Under the pieces are notes generated by a model. It was given only the letters and a program-made list of their open reading frames with translations. It did not search any database and was not told the DNA's origin. A program made the position numbers and the translations under genes. From Paenibacillus endoradicis (GTDB lineage: Bacteria > Bacillota > Bacilli > Paenibacillales > Paenibacillaceae): a stretch of 64,000 nt of DNA. Where the stretch lies: NCBI RefSeq assembly GCF_024721975.1, contig NZ_JANQBB010000001.1, positions 1,116,001 through 1,180,000 of the forward strand, given 5' to 3'. Positions 28,749-36,844 of the stretch are shown piece by piece. The stretch's first letter is position 1. The number at the start of each line of letters is the position of its first letter.

Positions 28749-28996
28749 CGTATTATGAGATTAACCAGTTCTTTCTGGTTGATCCTTTTTTCATTTGCAT
28801 AGAGGATTAAGATAGCCTGGTCGAACGTTCCTGCCCGTGGGACTTGATCCCGAGAGCTATAGTGTTCACCCCTACTTGTCATGACCATGATTGAGGCTGG
28901 TTGGGACGTGTGATCCCGTATAACAAGCGATGCTATGGAGCGATAAGAAAAACCTTAGGGGATGCCGGTGAATCTAAACTTACAGGGAGAGATAAA
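28749..28996 (+). ncRNA. Putative IS110 bridge RNA
   Basis: The non-coding left end shows two similar loops. Loop 1 (28812-28860, closed by ATAGC/GCTAT) contains GAACGTTCCTGCCCGT (28823-28838), matching the left flank GAACTATCCTGCCCGT at 14 of 16 positions, then a GGGA/TCCC mini-hairpin. Loop 2 contains GGCTGGTT (28895-28902), whose last seven bases equal the sequence formed by joining the right end (GCTGGT) to the left end (T), then an equivalent GGGA/TCCC hairpin. This is the target-loop/donor-loop organisation known for IS621-type bridge RNAs. Exact RNA ends are unknown. Confidence 0.6.
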
Positions 28997-30204
28997 ATGA
29001 ATCCAGTTATCGGTCTAGATATTTCTAAAGAAGAAAGCCATGGACAAGCCTTTCTAGAGCGCGGAAAGCCATTCCAAGGGACATTCCACTTCGAGCACAC
29101 TCGAGATGGTTTAGCAAATCTCCTTCAAGTTTTAACAGAAGTTGAATTTGCATCTCAACAACGTCCTTTGCTTATTCTAGAAGCAACCGGTCATTATCAA
29201 AGTCCCGTTGTTCATTTCCTAGAGGAACATCAATATATTTATATTGTTATTAATCCGCTCATCTCAAATCGGCTTAGGAAGTCTCAACTTCGTAAAGTAA
29301 AGACGGATGCTGCTGACGCTTACCTATTGGGAGAGCTGTACTACAAAGAAGAATTTGAACCATTTAAGAAAAGAGGTGTGCAACTTCTCAATCTGCGCTA
29401 TCTTACAAGACAATATGAGTCTCTTTCAAAGATGTGTGTACAAACTAAACTACAATTCCAAGCTGTTTTAGATCAGGTTTTCCCTGCTTACAAAGGCGTC
29501 TTTGGAGCTATGTATTCCGGTATTTCATTACGATTTTTAAGTGAATTTCCAACCTCATATTCAGTATTACAGACGGATGAAAACACACTCAAGTCTAAGA
29601 TGAAAGAACTACTTTCTTCAAAACGGGGGCGTTCAGAGGACTGGATTAACCAACGGGTGCAACGGCTGCTAGATGCGGCAAAACAAAACCCATTTCAGCA
29701 AACCATGTATGCCAGCCACTTAATCAATTTGAAAGTCCTTATTACCCTCATTCTTCAGTACCAAGAGCATCTTACTGGATTGGAACAGAACATAGAGCTC
29801 TGGCTGAAGACATTGAAGAATATGAATTAATTCAGTCGATTCCCGGTATTGGGCATAAAATTGCGGCAACAATTTTATCTGAAATTGGAGAAGTCGACCG
29901 ATTTGATCATCCTAAAAAGCTAGTCGCCTTTGCAGGCATTGATCCAAGTGTCTTTGCTTCAGGCAAGTTTACAGCAACTCAAAATCGAATCACGAAACGT
30001 GGTTCCAGGCAGTTGCGTTACGCGCTGGTTTTGGCTGTCCAATGCGGATTAATTCGCGCTCGTAATATACGAATCAAAGAATTCTACGATCGTAAGAGAG
30101 CCGAAGGAAAACCACATAAAGTAGCTCTAGTCGCATGTGCCAATAAATTGGTGCATTGGGTATATGCCATCATGAAAAACAAAAAAACATTCCGAACTGC
30201 TTAA
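28997..30204 (+). pseudogene. IS110-family transposase, frameshifted
   Basis: The first frame (28997-29830) starts MNPVIGLDISKEESHGQAF and carries the RuvC-like DEDD N-domain (Asp in GLDISK; Glu in LEATGHYQ; KTDAADAYLL). It stops early. The second frame continues the protein with EYELIQSIPGIGHKIAATIL and AFAGIDPSVFASGKF, then TKRGSRQLRYAL, the Tnp20 C-domain with its Ser nucleophile region. The switch lies near 29800, where GAGCTCTGGCT appears to have lost one base relative to a continuous Glu-Leu-Leu-Ala reading. An upstream in-frame extension to 28901 is bridge-RNA DNA, not protein; GGGAGAG supports the 28997 start. Probably inactive unless rescued by frameshifting. Confidence 0.85.
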
Positions 30205-30221
30205 TATGAAACCAATGGTAT

Positions 30222-30252
30222 AACCTTCCAAATACAATACAATTGGAGGGTT
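30222..30252 (+). terminator. Terminator inside the right end of the IS
   Basis: AACCTTCCAA (30222-30231) and TTGGAGGGTT (30243-30252), one mismatch; weak T-tract. Confidence 0.5.
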
Positions 30253-30420
30253 ATTTGGCTTACTTACTTTTAAATATAACATATGATTGTGCTTTACTTT
30301 ACTGGTAATCTTGACAAGCTATTAGCTGGTATAGTTTAATTCATCAGCACTGCGCCCCTAAGCCTACTCAGCCCTATTGGGCATCGCAGGACTCCTGCTA
30401 CGCTATTCAGGAAGCACTTG

Positions 30421-31311
30421 TCAATTGCTACGAGCCGTTCGCTCTATGCCATCAGCGATTACATTGTACAGTTGGTGCGGTAAGTCGTGTCCCATGCCGT
30501 CAACAAACATTAGCTCGGCGCCCGGAATGGCAGAAGCCGTGTCCTCACCACACGCCGGGACGAACAAGGGATCATCCACCCCATGAATGACAAGTGCTGG
30601 TACTTTTATGGTCACCAGCCGCGGACGACGGTCACCGGAGACAGCCATCGCAGCAATTTGTCGTCCGACACTGCCTGGATCGTAGGCTCGCTGGACTTCC
30701 TCCAGAATGAGCGCCCGATAAGCCTCCTCTTCAAACGGATAGCCGGTGCCGGCGATGCGTTTGGCAAAAGAGATGCTGTTCGCCAAAAATCCTGCTTCAT
30801 CCTCAAATGGGTTCGGCGCCGGTTTAGTCATCATCGCCATGACATCCGGGTAAGTTTGCGGAAGTGTGGGATTACCGGAACTGGACATAATGGAGGTGAG
30901 TGATAAAACCCGTTTAGGGTACTCACTGGCAGCAATCTGGGCAATCATTCCACCCATCGACCTGCCAACGAAATGTGCCCGGTCAATTGATAGGGCGTCG
31001 AGCAGTCCGATAGCGTCGTTGGACATGTCATCGAGAGTGTAAGGGATGTCCGGTCGCTGTCCCGACATGAGAGCAGTCGCCAGTGCGTTAAAATCCAGCG
31101 TCGGATAATAGCTAAAGTGCGTCGAGCAACCTACGTCGCGATTGTCAAAGCGGATCACGCGAAAACCCCGATCTGCCAATATCTTACAAAACGAAACCGT
31201 CCATCGGATCATCTGGGTTCCAAGCCCGGCGATTAGGATAATAGCCTCGTCATTTTCATTACCGAAACTGTCATAGGCCAAATCAACGCCGTTGACTTTC
31301 AAGATGTTCAT
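30421..31311 (-). CDS. Alpha/beta-hydrolase (296 aa), GC-rich import
   Basis: Classic alpha/beta-hydrolase fold: oxyanion HG-type loop LIAGLGTQMIRW, RFDNRDVGCS, nucleophile Ser118 in VGRSMGGMIAQ, acid in HGVDDPLF and His in DGMGHDLP. Similar to aclacinomycin methylesterase/haloperoxidase-like hydrolases; substrate unknown. AAAAGGAGGAG lies upstream of the ATG. Codon use is clearly richer in G and C than the surrounding AT-rich genes, and it directly follows a broken DUF1330 gene of the same style, so the two were probably acquired together. Confidence 0.82.
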   Translation of the reverse strand: MNILKVNGVDLAYDSFGNENDEAIILIAGLGTQMIRWTVSFCKILADRGFRVIRFDNRDVGCSTHFSYYPTLDFNALATALMSGQRPDIPYTLDDMSNDAIGLLDALSIDRAHFVGRSMGGMIAQIAASEYPKRVLSLTSIMSSSGNPTLPQTYPDVMAMMTKPAPNPFEDEAGFLANSISFAKRIAGTGYPFEEEAYRALILEEVQRAYDPGSVGRQIAAMAVSGDRRPRLVTIKVPALVIHGVDDPLFVPACGEDTASAIPGAELMFVDGMGHDLPHQLYNVIADGIERTARSN

Positions 31312-31329
31312 GGTTATGTTCTCCTCCTT

Positions 31330-31769
31330 TTATTTTGATATCGGAAGTTCTGTCATAGGCAGTAGGCGTGAATCTTCGATCGCTGCAGTCCGATGCCCGA
31401 TACCTGCCAGGTAGTCTTGATGACTTGAAAAAGCAAGAAACGACTGCGCACTGCTCTAGCGGATCATCATGACAAGATCCTATCTTTCCTCTTCGGGTCC
31501 GATAAGAAACTCTCCGCATTGCCAAGAAACATCACTTCACCTCCGCTTTCACGGAGAAATGGGAGGGTGTGCTCAATATAGCGGTTGAAAGCTTCGGCAC
31601 CGCTGATTGGGACCTCCGGTGTTAGTTAAGGATTGGTTGTGTAATCGGCAACATCACAAAAACGCATGAGGTTCAACATGACGATGCTGCCCTCAATGCC
31701 TCGCTGTATGAACCTTATGCCAGCGCGTTACGATGGGTCGATGTAACGAAAAGATTCAAACTCTGTCAT
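31330..31769 (-). pseudogene. Decayed DUF1330-like protein
   Basis: Reading from the ATG at 31769 gives MTEFESFRYIDPS, then in-frame stops. Homology-like blocks reappear in different frames: SIVMLNLMRFCDVADY, SGAEAFNRYIEHTLPFLRES, GGEVMFLGNAESFL, and after a shift SSAQSFLAFSSHQDYLAGIG and HRTAAIEDSRLLPM. This is the DUF1330/EthD-like dimeric alpha-beta-barrel pattern (MLNLMRF, GGE-[VL], W/F-FL-DP-Y-x-x-H-R). At least two stops and one frameshift make it a pseudogene. The frame ends just before the ribosome site of the hydrolase, so they were once an operon. Confidence 0.6.
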
Positions 31770-31814
31770 AGTGTGGCACCTTTCGTAGATCCTTTTTTTA
31801 TTCCATACTTTCTT

Positions 31815-32426
31815 TCATAAGTTCCCTTCAGGGAATGCATTAGAGGCTAATCTTTTGATATGGTTTCCTATATCAGGCGCCCAGTCATCGATGTAGTGGT
31901 AAAAACGATCCAAATCACCAGCATACAGTGCCCGCAAAGCTTCTTCGTATTGATGGAAGTTCCCCGCCATAGCTGTCATAAAGTGATATGTTGCTTCTTG
32001 TGACTCTCGTATATTGCTCTGTTTTCCTCCAACACGGCGAGCATCACCAACGAGTTTTCGTAATGTTACCGACGCCCCTCCAGGTTGACTCTTGAGCCAC
32101 TCCCAATCTCGTGGCAATAATGTAACCTCACCGGATACAACCCCCAGCTTGGGTCGACCGACCCGCCGTGTAGGCTGATGATTCATTTCCGTACCGGGCA
32201 AGTCACCAAACTGTTCTCCTAATTGTGTGAGCAAGTCATCTGTCTTCCCACGAAAATCGACATCTATTTGCTTCCCCGTAGTATCGTCAAATATAAGAAT
32301 CTGTGTAAGGTCTCTCTCATCCAGAGCATCCTTCACTGTAGAAATAACGTGCTGTAACGAACCACTGGCGACGACTCCCACACCCAAAAATGCCGTGCAG
32401 TAAAAGCTCGTTTGATCATCTCTCAT
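31815..32426 (-). CDS. DUF2239-family protein
   Basis: About 203 residues. Recognisable DUF2239 blocks: ILIFDDTTGKQIDVDFRG, GRPKLGVVSGEVTLLPRDWE, WLKSQPGGASVTLRKLVGDA (repeated elsewhere in the family almost verbatim) and a conserved C-terminal FYHYIDDWAPDIGNHIKRL. The function of the family is unknown; it is more common in Proteobacteria, which fits horizontal transfer. AGGAGGATATATAGA directly precedes the ATG at 32426, so the longer frame to 32489 is rejected. Followed on the right by a full island repeat. Confidence 0.8.
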   Translation of the reverse strand: MRDDQTSFYCTAFLGVGVVASGSLQHVISTVKDALDERDLTQILIFDDTTGKQIDVDFRGKTDDLLTQLGEQFGDLPGTEMNHQPTRRVGRPKLGVVSGEVTLLPRDWEWLKSQPGGASVTLRKLVGDARRVGGKQSNIRESQEATYHFMTAMAGNFHQYEEALRALYAGDLDRFYHYIDDWAPDIGNHIKRLASNAFPEGNL

Positions 32427-32483
32427 TCTATATATCCTCCTCTGAATGCATAGATGTATTTTACCCGGGTAAAATATATTTTG

Positions 32484-32580
32484 TCGCAAAACTGCCCTTT
32501 AGCTTAATAAAAAGAGCAGGCTATTGAAGCACCTGCTCATGAATCTGTATTATTCAACTATCGTTCCCCGTTAGTTCAAC
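32484..32580 (+). repeat. Island repeat copy 3 (full length)
   Basis: Left motif AAACTGCCCTTTAGCTTAA, stem-loop GAGCAGG...CCTGCTC (32514-32540), then right motif CAACTATCGTTCCCCGTTAG plus TTCAAC. On the minus strand the central stem-loop is followed by TTTTTATT, so it doubles as a terminator of the epimerase gene. Confidence 0.85.
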
Positions 32581-32627
32581 AAGCTGCATCGGTAGGTAGT
32601 TCATAATGATGCGTTTATTCGCAATAC

Positions 32628-33488
32628 TTATAGCTGGTTCAGACTATCGGTAAAGCCTGTCCGCCAAGTCGGGTATAGCGGTTTCCAGCCGTATTCCTGA
32701 CGGGCCTTCCTGTTCGATGCCCCTCGCTCCCAAGCATTGCTGTTCGAAAGAGTTTCAGGGATAGGTGCTCCTACGGCTTGTGCATAAACCGGGAGCCAGT
32801 CAATTCCTCTTGCCGGATCGTCGTCCACGATGTTCACTGCTCCAGAGGGCCATTGTAAGGCCAAAAGTGCTACCTCAGCGGCATCCTCCACATGAAGAAA
32901 AGAAGTGACACCTTCGGTTGCAGGGACCTGCATTTGATGAATTTGTTCTGCCATAAATCCATTATGCTCGTACCAAGTATTCGGACCATATAACATTCCA
33001 TAGCGTAAAATTACATATTGTGGTATTTGAGTCACAGCACTTTCCAATGCTAATATGCCATCAATTGTCGATTTCCGGGGTTCTTCGGCTACTACATGTA
33101 AGGATACATCTTCGGTTGCCGGTCTCTCTCCCGGTTCATATGCCCAAGAAATGCTTTGTGCGATGATGCGTTTAACACCAGCCAAAAGGGCGGCATCTAC
33201 TAAATTTTGTGTTCCTTCAATACGTATCCTTGTGTTGTCTGAAAAATTACGACTACTCAAAGAAGTCAATTGATGAATGATAACCTCGGGTTGAGATTCA
33301 GCTAATGCTGATCGTATTGCCTCGCGATCAAAGACATCAGCGATTAATGCTTTTGCTCCCGTATTCTCAATGATCGATTTCTTACTCTCGCTTTGTGTGA
33401 TTCCAATTACTTCATGACCTGCACGAATCAATTTTGGAAGCAAGAAACTTCCGACAGCTCCAGTAGCTCCAGCGACAAAAATTCTCAT
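32628..33488 (-). CDS. NAD(P)-dependent epimerase/dehydratase-family protein
   Basis: About 286 residues of extended-SDR type. Rossmann motif GATGAVGSFLLPKLIRAGHE at the very N terminus, acidic strand-2 region, IHQLTSL, active-site Tyr position replaced around SISWAYEP, and RYGMLYGPNTWY, then WKPLYPTWRTGF at the end. The classical YxxxK pair is not evident, so catalysis may be atypical. GGGGGAAAGG precedes the ATG at 33488; the longer frame to 33566 is rejected. Flanked on both sides by island repeats, as a single-gene module. Confidence 0.82.
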   Translation of the reverse strand: MRIFVAGATGAVGSFLLPKLIRAGHEVIGITQSESKKSIIENTGAKALIADVFDREAIRSALAESQPEVIIHQLTSLSSRNFSDNTRIRIEGTQNLVDAALLAGVKRIIAQSISWAYEPGERPATEDVSLHVVAEEPRKSTIDGILALESAVTQIPQYVILRYGMLYGPNTWYEHNGFMAEQIHQMQVPATEGVTSFLHVEDAAEVALLALQWPSGAVNIVDDDPARGIDWLPVYAQAVGAPIPETLSNSNAWERGASNRKARQEYGWKPLYPTWRTGFTDSLNQL

Positions 33489-33557
33489 AAACCTTTCCCC
33501 CAATAAATTTGCATGAATAGGTAAGATTATACACTGTATCAAAATAAAAATAATATA

Positions 33558-33614
33558 CCTGCTCATTCTACTTTGACTATGTTATTATCACGCAATCCTG
33601 CCCGTTAGTTGAAG
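33558..33614 (+). repeat. Island repeat copy 4 (right half)
   Basis: CCTGCTCAT (remnant of the central stem) followed by ATTATCACGCAATCCTGCCC and GTTAGTTGAAGC. Confidence 0.7.
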
Positions 33615-33658
33615 CACCACTGTCTGATTTTAACTGCCATTTCCATCGTTAAAAAGAT

Positions 33659-34573
33659 TCAACCATTATATTCAGCATGGTTATGTCTTGAACATCCAAA
33701 TAAATAACAACTTGAACTCAAAGATGTTGAAAATTTCAACGGAGGAATAAAGCCTCTAGAAATCATAATTATAATATTTTCATATTCCTGTTTGTCATAT
33801 TCTAATTGCTTAATGTATGTGACTTTTTCGCTCTCTGTCCAATCCTCATTACATTGAACTACATGTTCTTCTTGAATATTGTTTATTTTTAGTTGAATAC
33901 ATTCGTTCGCTATTTCAACGGCACGATCCAATGAATTTGTTTTGATTAATGAATAAATATACCTACAAACCCAATCTGGAGTCTTGTAATATATGTCCCA
34001 TGATTTTTCAAACCAACGGACTGCCTCGGAAAAACATTGCAACTCAAAGTACAGTTCAGCAACATGAACTTCTCCGACGAATTCATCATCATTTTCCGAA
34101 AACGCATCCAATTTACATTTTGCTTCAGTCGATTGACCGATTTCAATTAAACATTTTATATGACTATACATTGCGTAATCAGAAGGCTCGGCACTTTTTA
34201 GAAATAAAGCTGAAGCTTCATCCAATTCCCCAAGATGATATTTAGCTATGGCTAAATTATTATATGCTTCTTTAGAAGGCTCGATTGCGATGGAGTACAT
34301 CAATACATTCGAGGCATCTTCCCATCTTTCCAACGCAACATTTATTTCACCTAAAAGGTTGTAAGGAAAATGCGAAACTGGATTTAGAATAATAGCTTCT
34401 TTAACTAATTCCATAGCCGATTCTGCGTCACTTTCTTCATGATAATAAATCCAAGCAAGGTTCGTTAAAGACTGAACATTTCTCGATTCATTCAAAGCTT
34501 CTTTGAAAAGAGACACTGCTGCATCATATTCATTACGTTCGAAATATTCGATGGCTTTCTGGTTAATATTCAA
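33659..34573 (-). CDS. Tetratricopeptide-repeat protein (304 aa)
   Basis: At least five TPR units between residues 1 and 215 (AIEYFERNEYDAAVSLFKEA; NLLGEINVALERWEDASNVL; AYNNLAIAKYHLGELDEASA; AELYFELQCFSEAVRWFEKS). The C terminus ends in a Cys/His segment, CYLFGCSRHNHAEYNG, which might bind metal. No enzyme domain; a protein-protein scaffold is the safe statement. TTG start with GGGAGGAAAGAG immediately upstream. Lies as a single gene between repeat copies 4 and 5. Confidence 0.75.
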   Translation of the reverse strand: MNINQKAIEYFERNEYDAAVSLFKEALNESRNVQSLTNLAWIYYHEESDAESAMELVKEAIILNPVSHFPYNLLGEINVALERWEDASNVLMYSIAIEPSKEAYNNLAIAKYHLGELDEASALFLKSAEPSDYAMYSHIKCLIEIGQSTEAKCKLDAFSENDDEFVGEVHVAELYFELQCFSEAVRWFEKSWDIYYKTPDWVCRYIYSLIKTNSLDRAVEIANECIQLKINNIQEEHVVQCNEDWTESEKVTYIKQLEYDKQEYENIIIMISRGFIPPLKFSTSLSSSCYLFGCSRHNHAEYNG

Positions 34574-34664
34574 CTCTTTCCTCCCGTCAATTCACTCAAA
34601 TGTTGAATATGAAGTATACTTAAAAAAAATTATATCACTGATTTCAAAACCTTTTTCGTCAACC

Positions 34665-34782
34665 TGATTGTGCCCGTTGTTTCATTAAGCTAATCTGCAC
34701 TTTAGCTTAACAAAAAAAGCAGGGTACCGAAGCACCTACTGATCTATTGTATTATTCAACAATCGTTCCCCGTTAGTAGAAT
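34665..34782 (+). repeat. Island repeat copy 5 (full, with extra left motif)
   Basis: TGATTGTGCCCGTTGTTTCA, then hairpin AAGCTAA...TTAGCTT (34687-34708), a decayed central stem (GCAGG...ACCT), and CAACAATCGTTCCCCGTTAG at the right. Confidence 0.8.
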
Positions 34783-34836
34783 GATTTAAGGTCTACTTCC
34801 GATAGATTCCTGGTGAGCTCATTCCACACATTCGAC

Positions 34837-35517
34837 TTATTTATGTCCTGAAAAATCATCTTGAATCTTTTTCAATCTTTCAAGGTGTGGTTTCAAATTC
34901 CCTAGCATCAACGCTTTATAATTCTCCGCTAGATAAAACATGTGAGTTGCGTCGATATCCTTAAACGACGTAATCGTTTTATTTAACTCATAGAGCTCCG
35001 TCGCCAGCAAGCGCAAGGTGTCTCTAGTCTTGGTGTCTATCGTTTTAGGATTAGACTTCCAATACGAATAGCTTATATCGTATAACGACCACCATATTCT
35101 CGCCTCACGAGCAAGAATAAACATGTCCAGCTGCTCATCTGTTGTCATTGCCGTATTATTAACAAAATGCTTAGGAACAGCATTATTAATGTAGGCATCA
35201 CTAAATTCAATGAATGTTGATAGTTGATCATCAATTTCTTCCGCTTGTATCTTCGCCTTATCGATCAATTGTCGAATCTTAGCAGGATCTTCATTTTCCT
35301 TCGACTCACTGATTGCCATTAAAGTGTCAGCAAGCGGAATCGTTTCAAAAGCGTGCTCTGCTAAATAAACAAATGCCGAGTCGTTCTTCTGCTGATACAG
35401 TGAATAAAGGTCGTTGTATTTTACTGATGATTGGTTATCCAAATATCTGAACAACGCAACGTTTATTAATGTGAAAATAATAAATATTAGTACGTAGATC
35501 TTTATGGGCTTGCGCAA
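34837..35517 (-). CDS. Uncharacterised membrane-anchored protein (226 aa)
   Basis: One N-terminal membrane helix (KIYVLIFIIFTLINVALF) and a soluble helical domain of ~200 residues; no recognised family. I place the start at TTG 35517 because AAGGAAG lies six bases upstream and the hydrophobic anchor follows directly. The frame is open for another 136 codons upstream, but that part encodes integrase remnants (see the pseudogene) and is not part of this protein. The topology suggests an extracytoplasmic domain, perhaps a sensor or surface protein. Confidence 0.6.
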   Translation of the reverse strand: MRKPIKIYVLIFIIFTLINVALFRYLDNQSSVKYNDLYSLYQQKNDSAFVYLAEHAFETIPLADTLMAISESKENEDPAKIRQLIDKAKIQAEEIDDQLSTFIEFSDAYINNAVPKHFVNNTAMTTDEQLDMFILAREARIWWSLYDISYSYWKSNPKTIDTKTRDTLRLLATELYELNKTITSFKDIDATHMFYLAENYKALMLGNLKPHLERLKKIQDDFSGHK

Positions 35518-35639
35518 AGTGTTCTTCCTTTCTAAAAAATCTATTATTAGCACTATTTTTCTAATAGCTCCGTAATAAAGTCGCAAATCTGATTGAAACA
35601 TGTCAGTTATTACAATCCTACTTTGTACACATTTAAAGA

Positions 35640-36053
35640 TATACTTTAGCATGGAGTTCACGAACCATAAATGCATAAAATATTCCATTAAGCCGCCCAG
35701 CATACCATGAATGAAATCCAGTAATGCACCGTTATCAAGTAGTTGGCACGCATAGGTATGTCTAAATCGATGATATATACATTTGCTTCGAGCTCTCCCC
35801 GAGCTGCGAGCCGATTCAAAACACACATGATCGTAGGAATAGCAATTCGTTAAGTCAGGTTTGTAGCGATTTACGAATAAGGCTTTACAGGTGTCAGCAC
35901 GGCTGCACAGATACCTCTTAGCCACACTTTGTACTCCGTCCTAAAGCTAACTACTCTCTGCTTTGCCCTCTTTCCATTAACTATTGCAGAGCAGTTTTCC
36001 CAGTTGAGATTCTCCATCAAAAACTTAGGAATACGTTTGTCAGACTCGTACAA
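35640..36053 (-). pseudogene. Tyrosine-recombinase (phage-type integrase) remnant
   Basis: Two frames together give a C-terminal integrase fragment: ENLNWENCSAIVNGKRAKQR and VVSFRTEYKVWL in one (to ~35930), then RYLCSRADTCKALFVNRYKP and HRFRHTYACQLLDNGALLDF-IHGMLGG in the other. The H-x-x-R pair (HRFRH) and the GMLG block are clear, but the region after it diverges before the catalytic Tyr, and the first Arg domain is missing. At least one frameshift near 35925. This is a dead recombinase unlike the intact one at 17.9 kb and indicates past site-specific integration in the island. Confidence 0.7.
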
Positions 36054-36080
36054 ACTCTATAACTCAATTAAGTTCATAAT

Positions 36081-36133
36081 AAAACCTCTCATTAGAAGCT
36101 ATTAAATCTAATTTGCTTCTAATGAGAGGTTTT
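36081..36133. repeat. 19-base perfect inverted repeat
   Basis: AAAACCTCTCATTAGAAGC (36081-36099) and its exact complement (36115-36133) with a 15-base loop. It lies just upstream of the integrase remnant and directly next to repeat copy 6. It could be a terminator or the end of a lost element. Confidence 0.7.
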
Positions 36134-36173
36134 AATCTGCTTGCCTTTTGAACTAGCGTTTTTCGATAGTTGA
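36134..36173 (+). repeat. Island repeat copy 6 (diverged)
   Basis: TTGAACTAGCGTTTTTCGAT then AGTTGA: same stem as other right motifs (AACTA-x-CG/CG-x-TAGTT), with the mismatch now G-A and the loop TTTTT. Confidence 0.65.
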
Positions 36174-36214
36174 GAAACAAATAGATATGTAAAAGCTGAA
36201 GATCTAAGCATTTT

Positions 36215-36412
36215 TTATTTCAACTGACGCTTAAGAATATATGTATTTTGGCTTTCTTTGACTACCAGTTCCCATCCTTGATCTCCAAGAATATTTAAAA
36301 CTCTTATGAGGGAGATATCATTGTATTTTGGAAGGTGCTCCTTTTCATCCAAAATGTATCTGACACCGTATATATCATCCTGCTTTCTCAAGACAGTATA
36401 TTCAAACTTCAT
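36215..36412 (-). CDS. DUF4177-family protein (65 aa)
   Basis: Short protein KFEYTVLRKQDD ... LIRVLNILGDQGWELVVKES followed by YILKRQLK. The pattern Y-E-Y-x-x-V ... L-N-x-x-G-x-x-G-W-E-L-V ... -x-I-L-K-R is that of DUF4177. AGGTGA lies six bases before the ATG at 36412. Function of the family unknown. A single gene between repeat copies 6 and 7. Confidence 0.75.
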   Translation of the reverse strand: MKFEYTVLRKQDDIYGVRYILDEKEHLPKYNDISLIRVLNILGDQGWELVVKESQNTYILKRQLK

Positions 36413-36528
36413 GACAATCACCTCTTATTCTTTTTCTCATATATACTACCATAAGTTGGTTACATTGTAAGTTCGGATTACTTTATCCGTTATTTGCGAA
36501 AAGACTTCCGTGCGGCAGCCTTAATTTA

Positions 36529-36557
36529 ATTGACCTAGCGTTTCCCGTTAGCTTAAT
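36529..36557 (+). repeat. Island repeat copy 7
   Basis: TTGACCTAGCGTTTCCCGTT plus AGCTTAATT; stem CTA-x-CG/CG-x-TAG. A weak GCGGCAGCC to the left may be the remnant of a central stem. Confidence 0.7.
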
Positions 36558-36607
36558 TACCTTATCATCAACCTGTGGTAAGACTTAACTATTATTTAAC
36601 ATACAAC

Positions 36608-36844
36608 CTACTTTATAGATTCCTCTATTCCAAAAAGTACATCCGCGGTAACATCAGTCCCTATCCGACTATCTACTGCGAGACGGTACTGCCATCCGCT
36701 TTCTTCAAACACTAAAATATTGAATTCTCCAACAGCCATTCGGGTTTTATATTTTTTCCTATCTCTCTTTGGTTTCCCAAGGTCTAACTTCTGCTCAATA
36801 GGTCTTACATCAATCTTATAGTGGTTTTCCCTCCTGAGATTCAT
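36608..36844 (-). CDS. Small hypothetical protein (78 aa)
   Basis: Basic first half (RRENHYKIDVRPIEQKLDLGKPKRD) followed by a possible beta-rich segment (FNILVFEESGWQYRLAVDSR). No family recognised. The ATG at 36844 lacks a ribosome site; the only good one, AGGAGGG, lies inside the frame at residues 4-6 and would suit a rare ATT start near residue 11. Either the start is unusual or the gene is a fragment. It sits between repeat copies 7 and 8. Confidence 0.45.
   Translation of the reverse strand: MNLRRENHYKIDVRPIEQKLDLGKPKRDRKKYKTRMAVGEFNILVFEESGWQYRLAVDSRIGTDVTADVLFGIEESIK

Larger units (their letters stand above)
28748..30330 (+). mobile_element. IS110-family insertion sequence, ~1.58 kb
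   Basis: Contains a DEDD/Tnp20 transposase (frameshifted) preceded by ~250 bases of structured non-coding DNA, the layout of IS110-group elements. Boundaries are inferred from the interrupted island repeat: the left flank ends CCTGCCC-GT at 28747 and the right flank resumes GT-ATAGTTTAAT at 30329. A GT dinucleotide at both junctions is a candidate core. No terminal inverted repeats, as is usual for this group. Boundary uncertainty is 2-5 bases. Confidence 0.75.

Noticed and set aside
28901..28996. N-terminal extension of the IS110 transposase from an upstream ATG
   Set aside because: The DNA belongs to the bridge-RNA region, and GGGAGAG marks the start at 28997, where the family begins.
31283..31525. 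80-codon minus-strand frame across the hydrolase start
   Set aside because: It is one frame of the decayed DUF1330 gene running into the hydrolase ribosome site.
35518..35925. The upstream 136 codons of the 226-residue membrane protein as part of one 362-residue gene
   Set aside because: They encode integrase remnants, and a good ribosome site sits right before the internal TTG.
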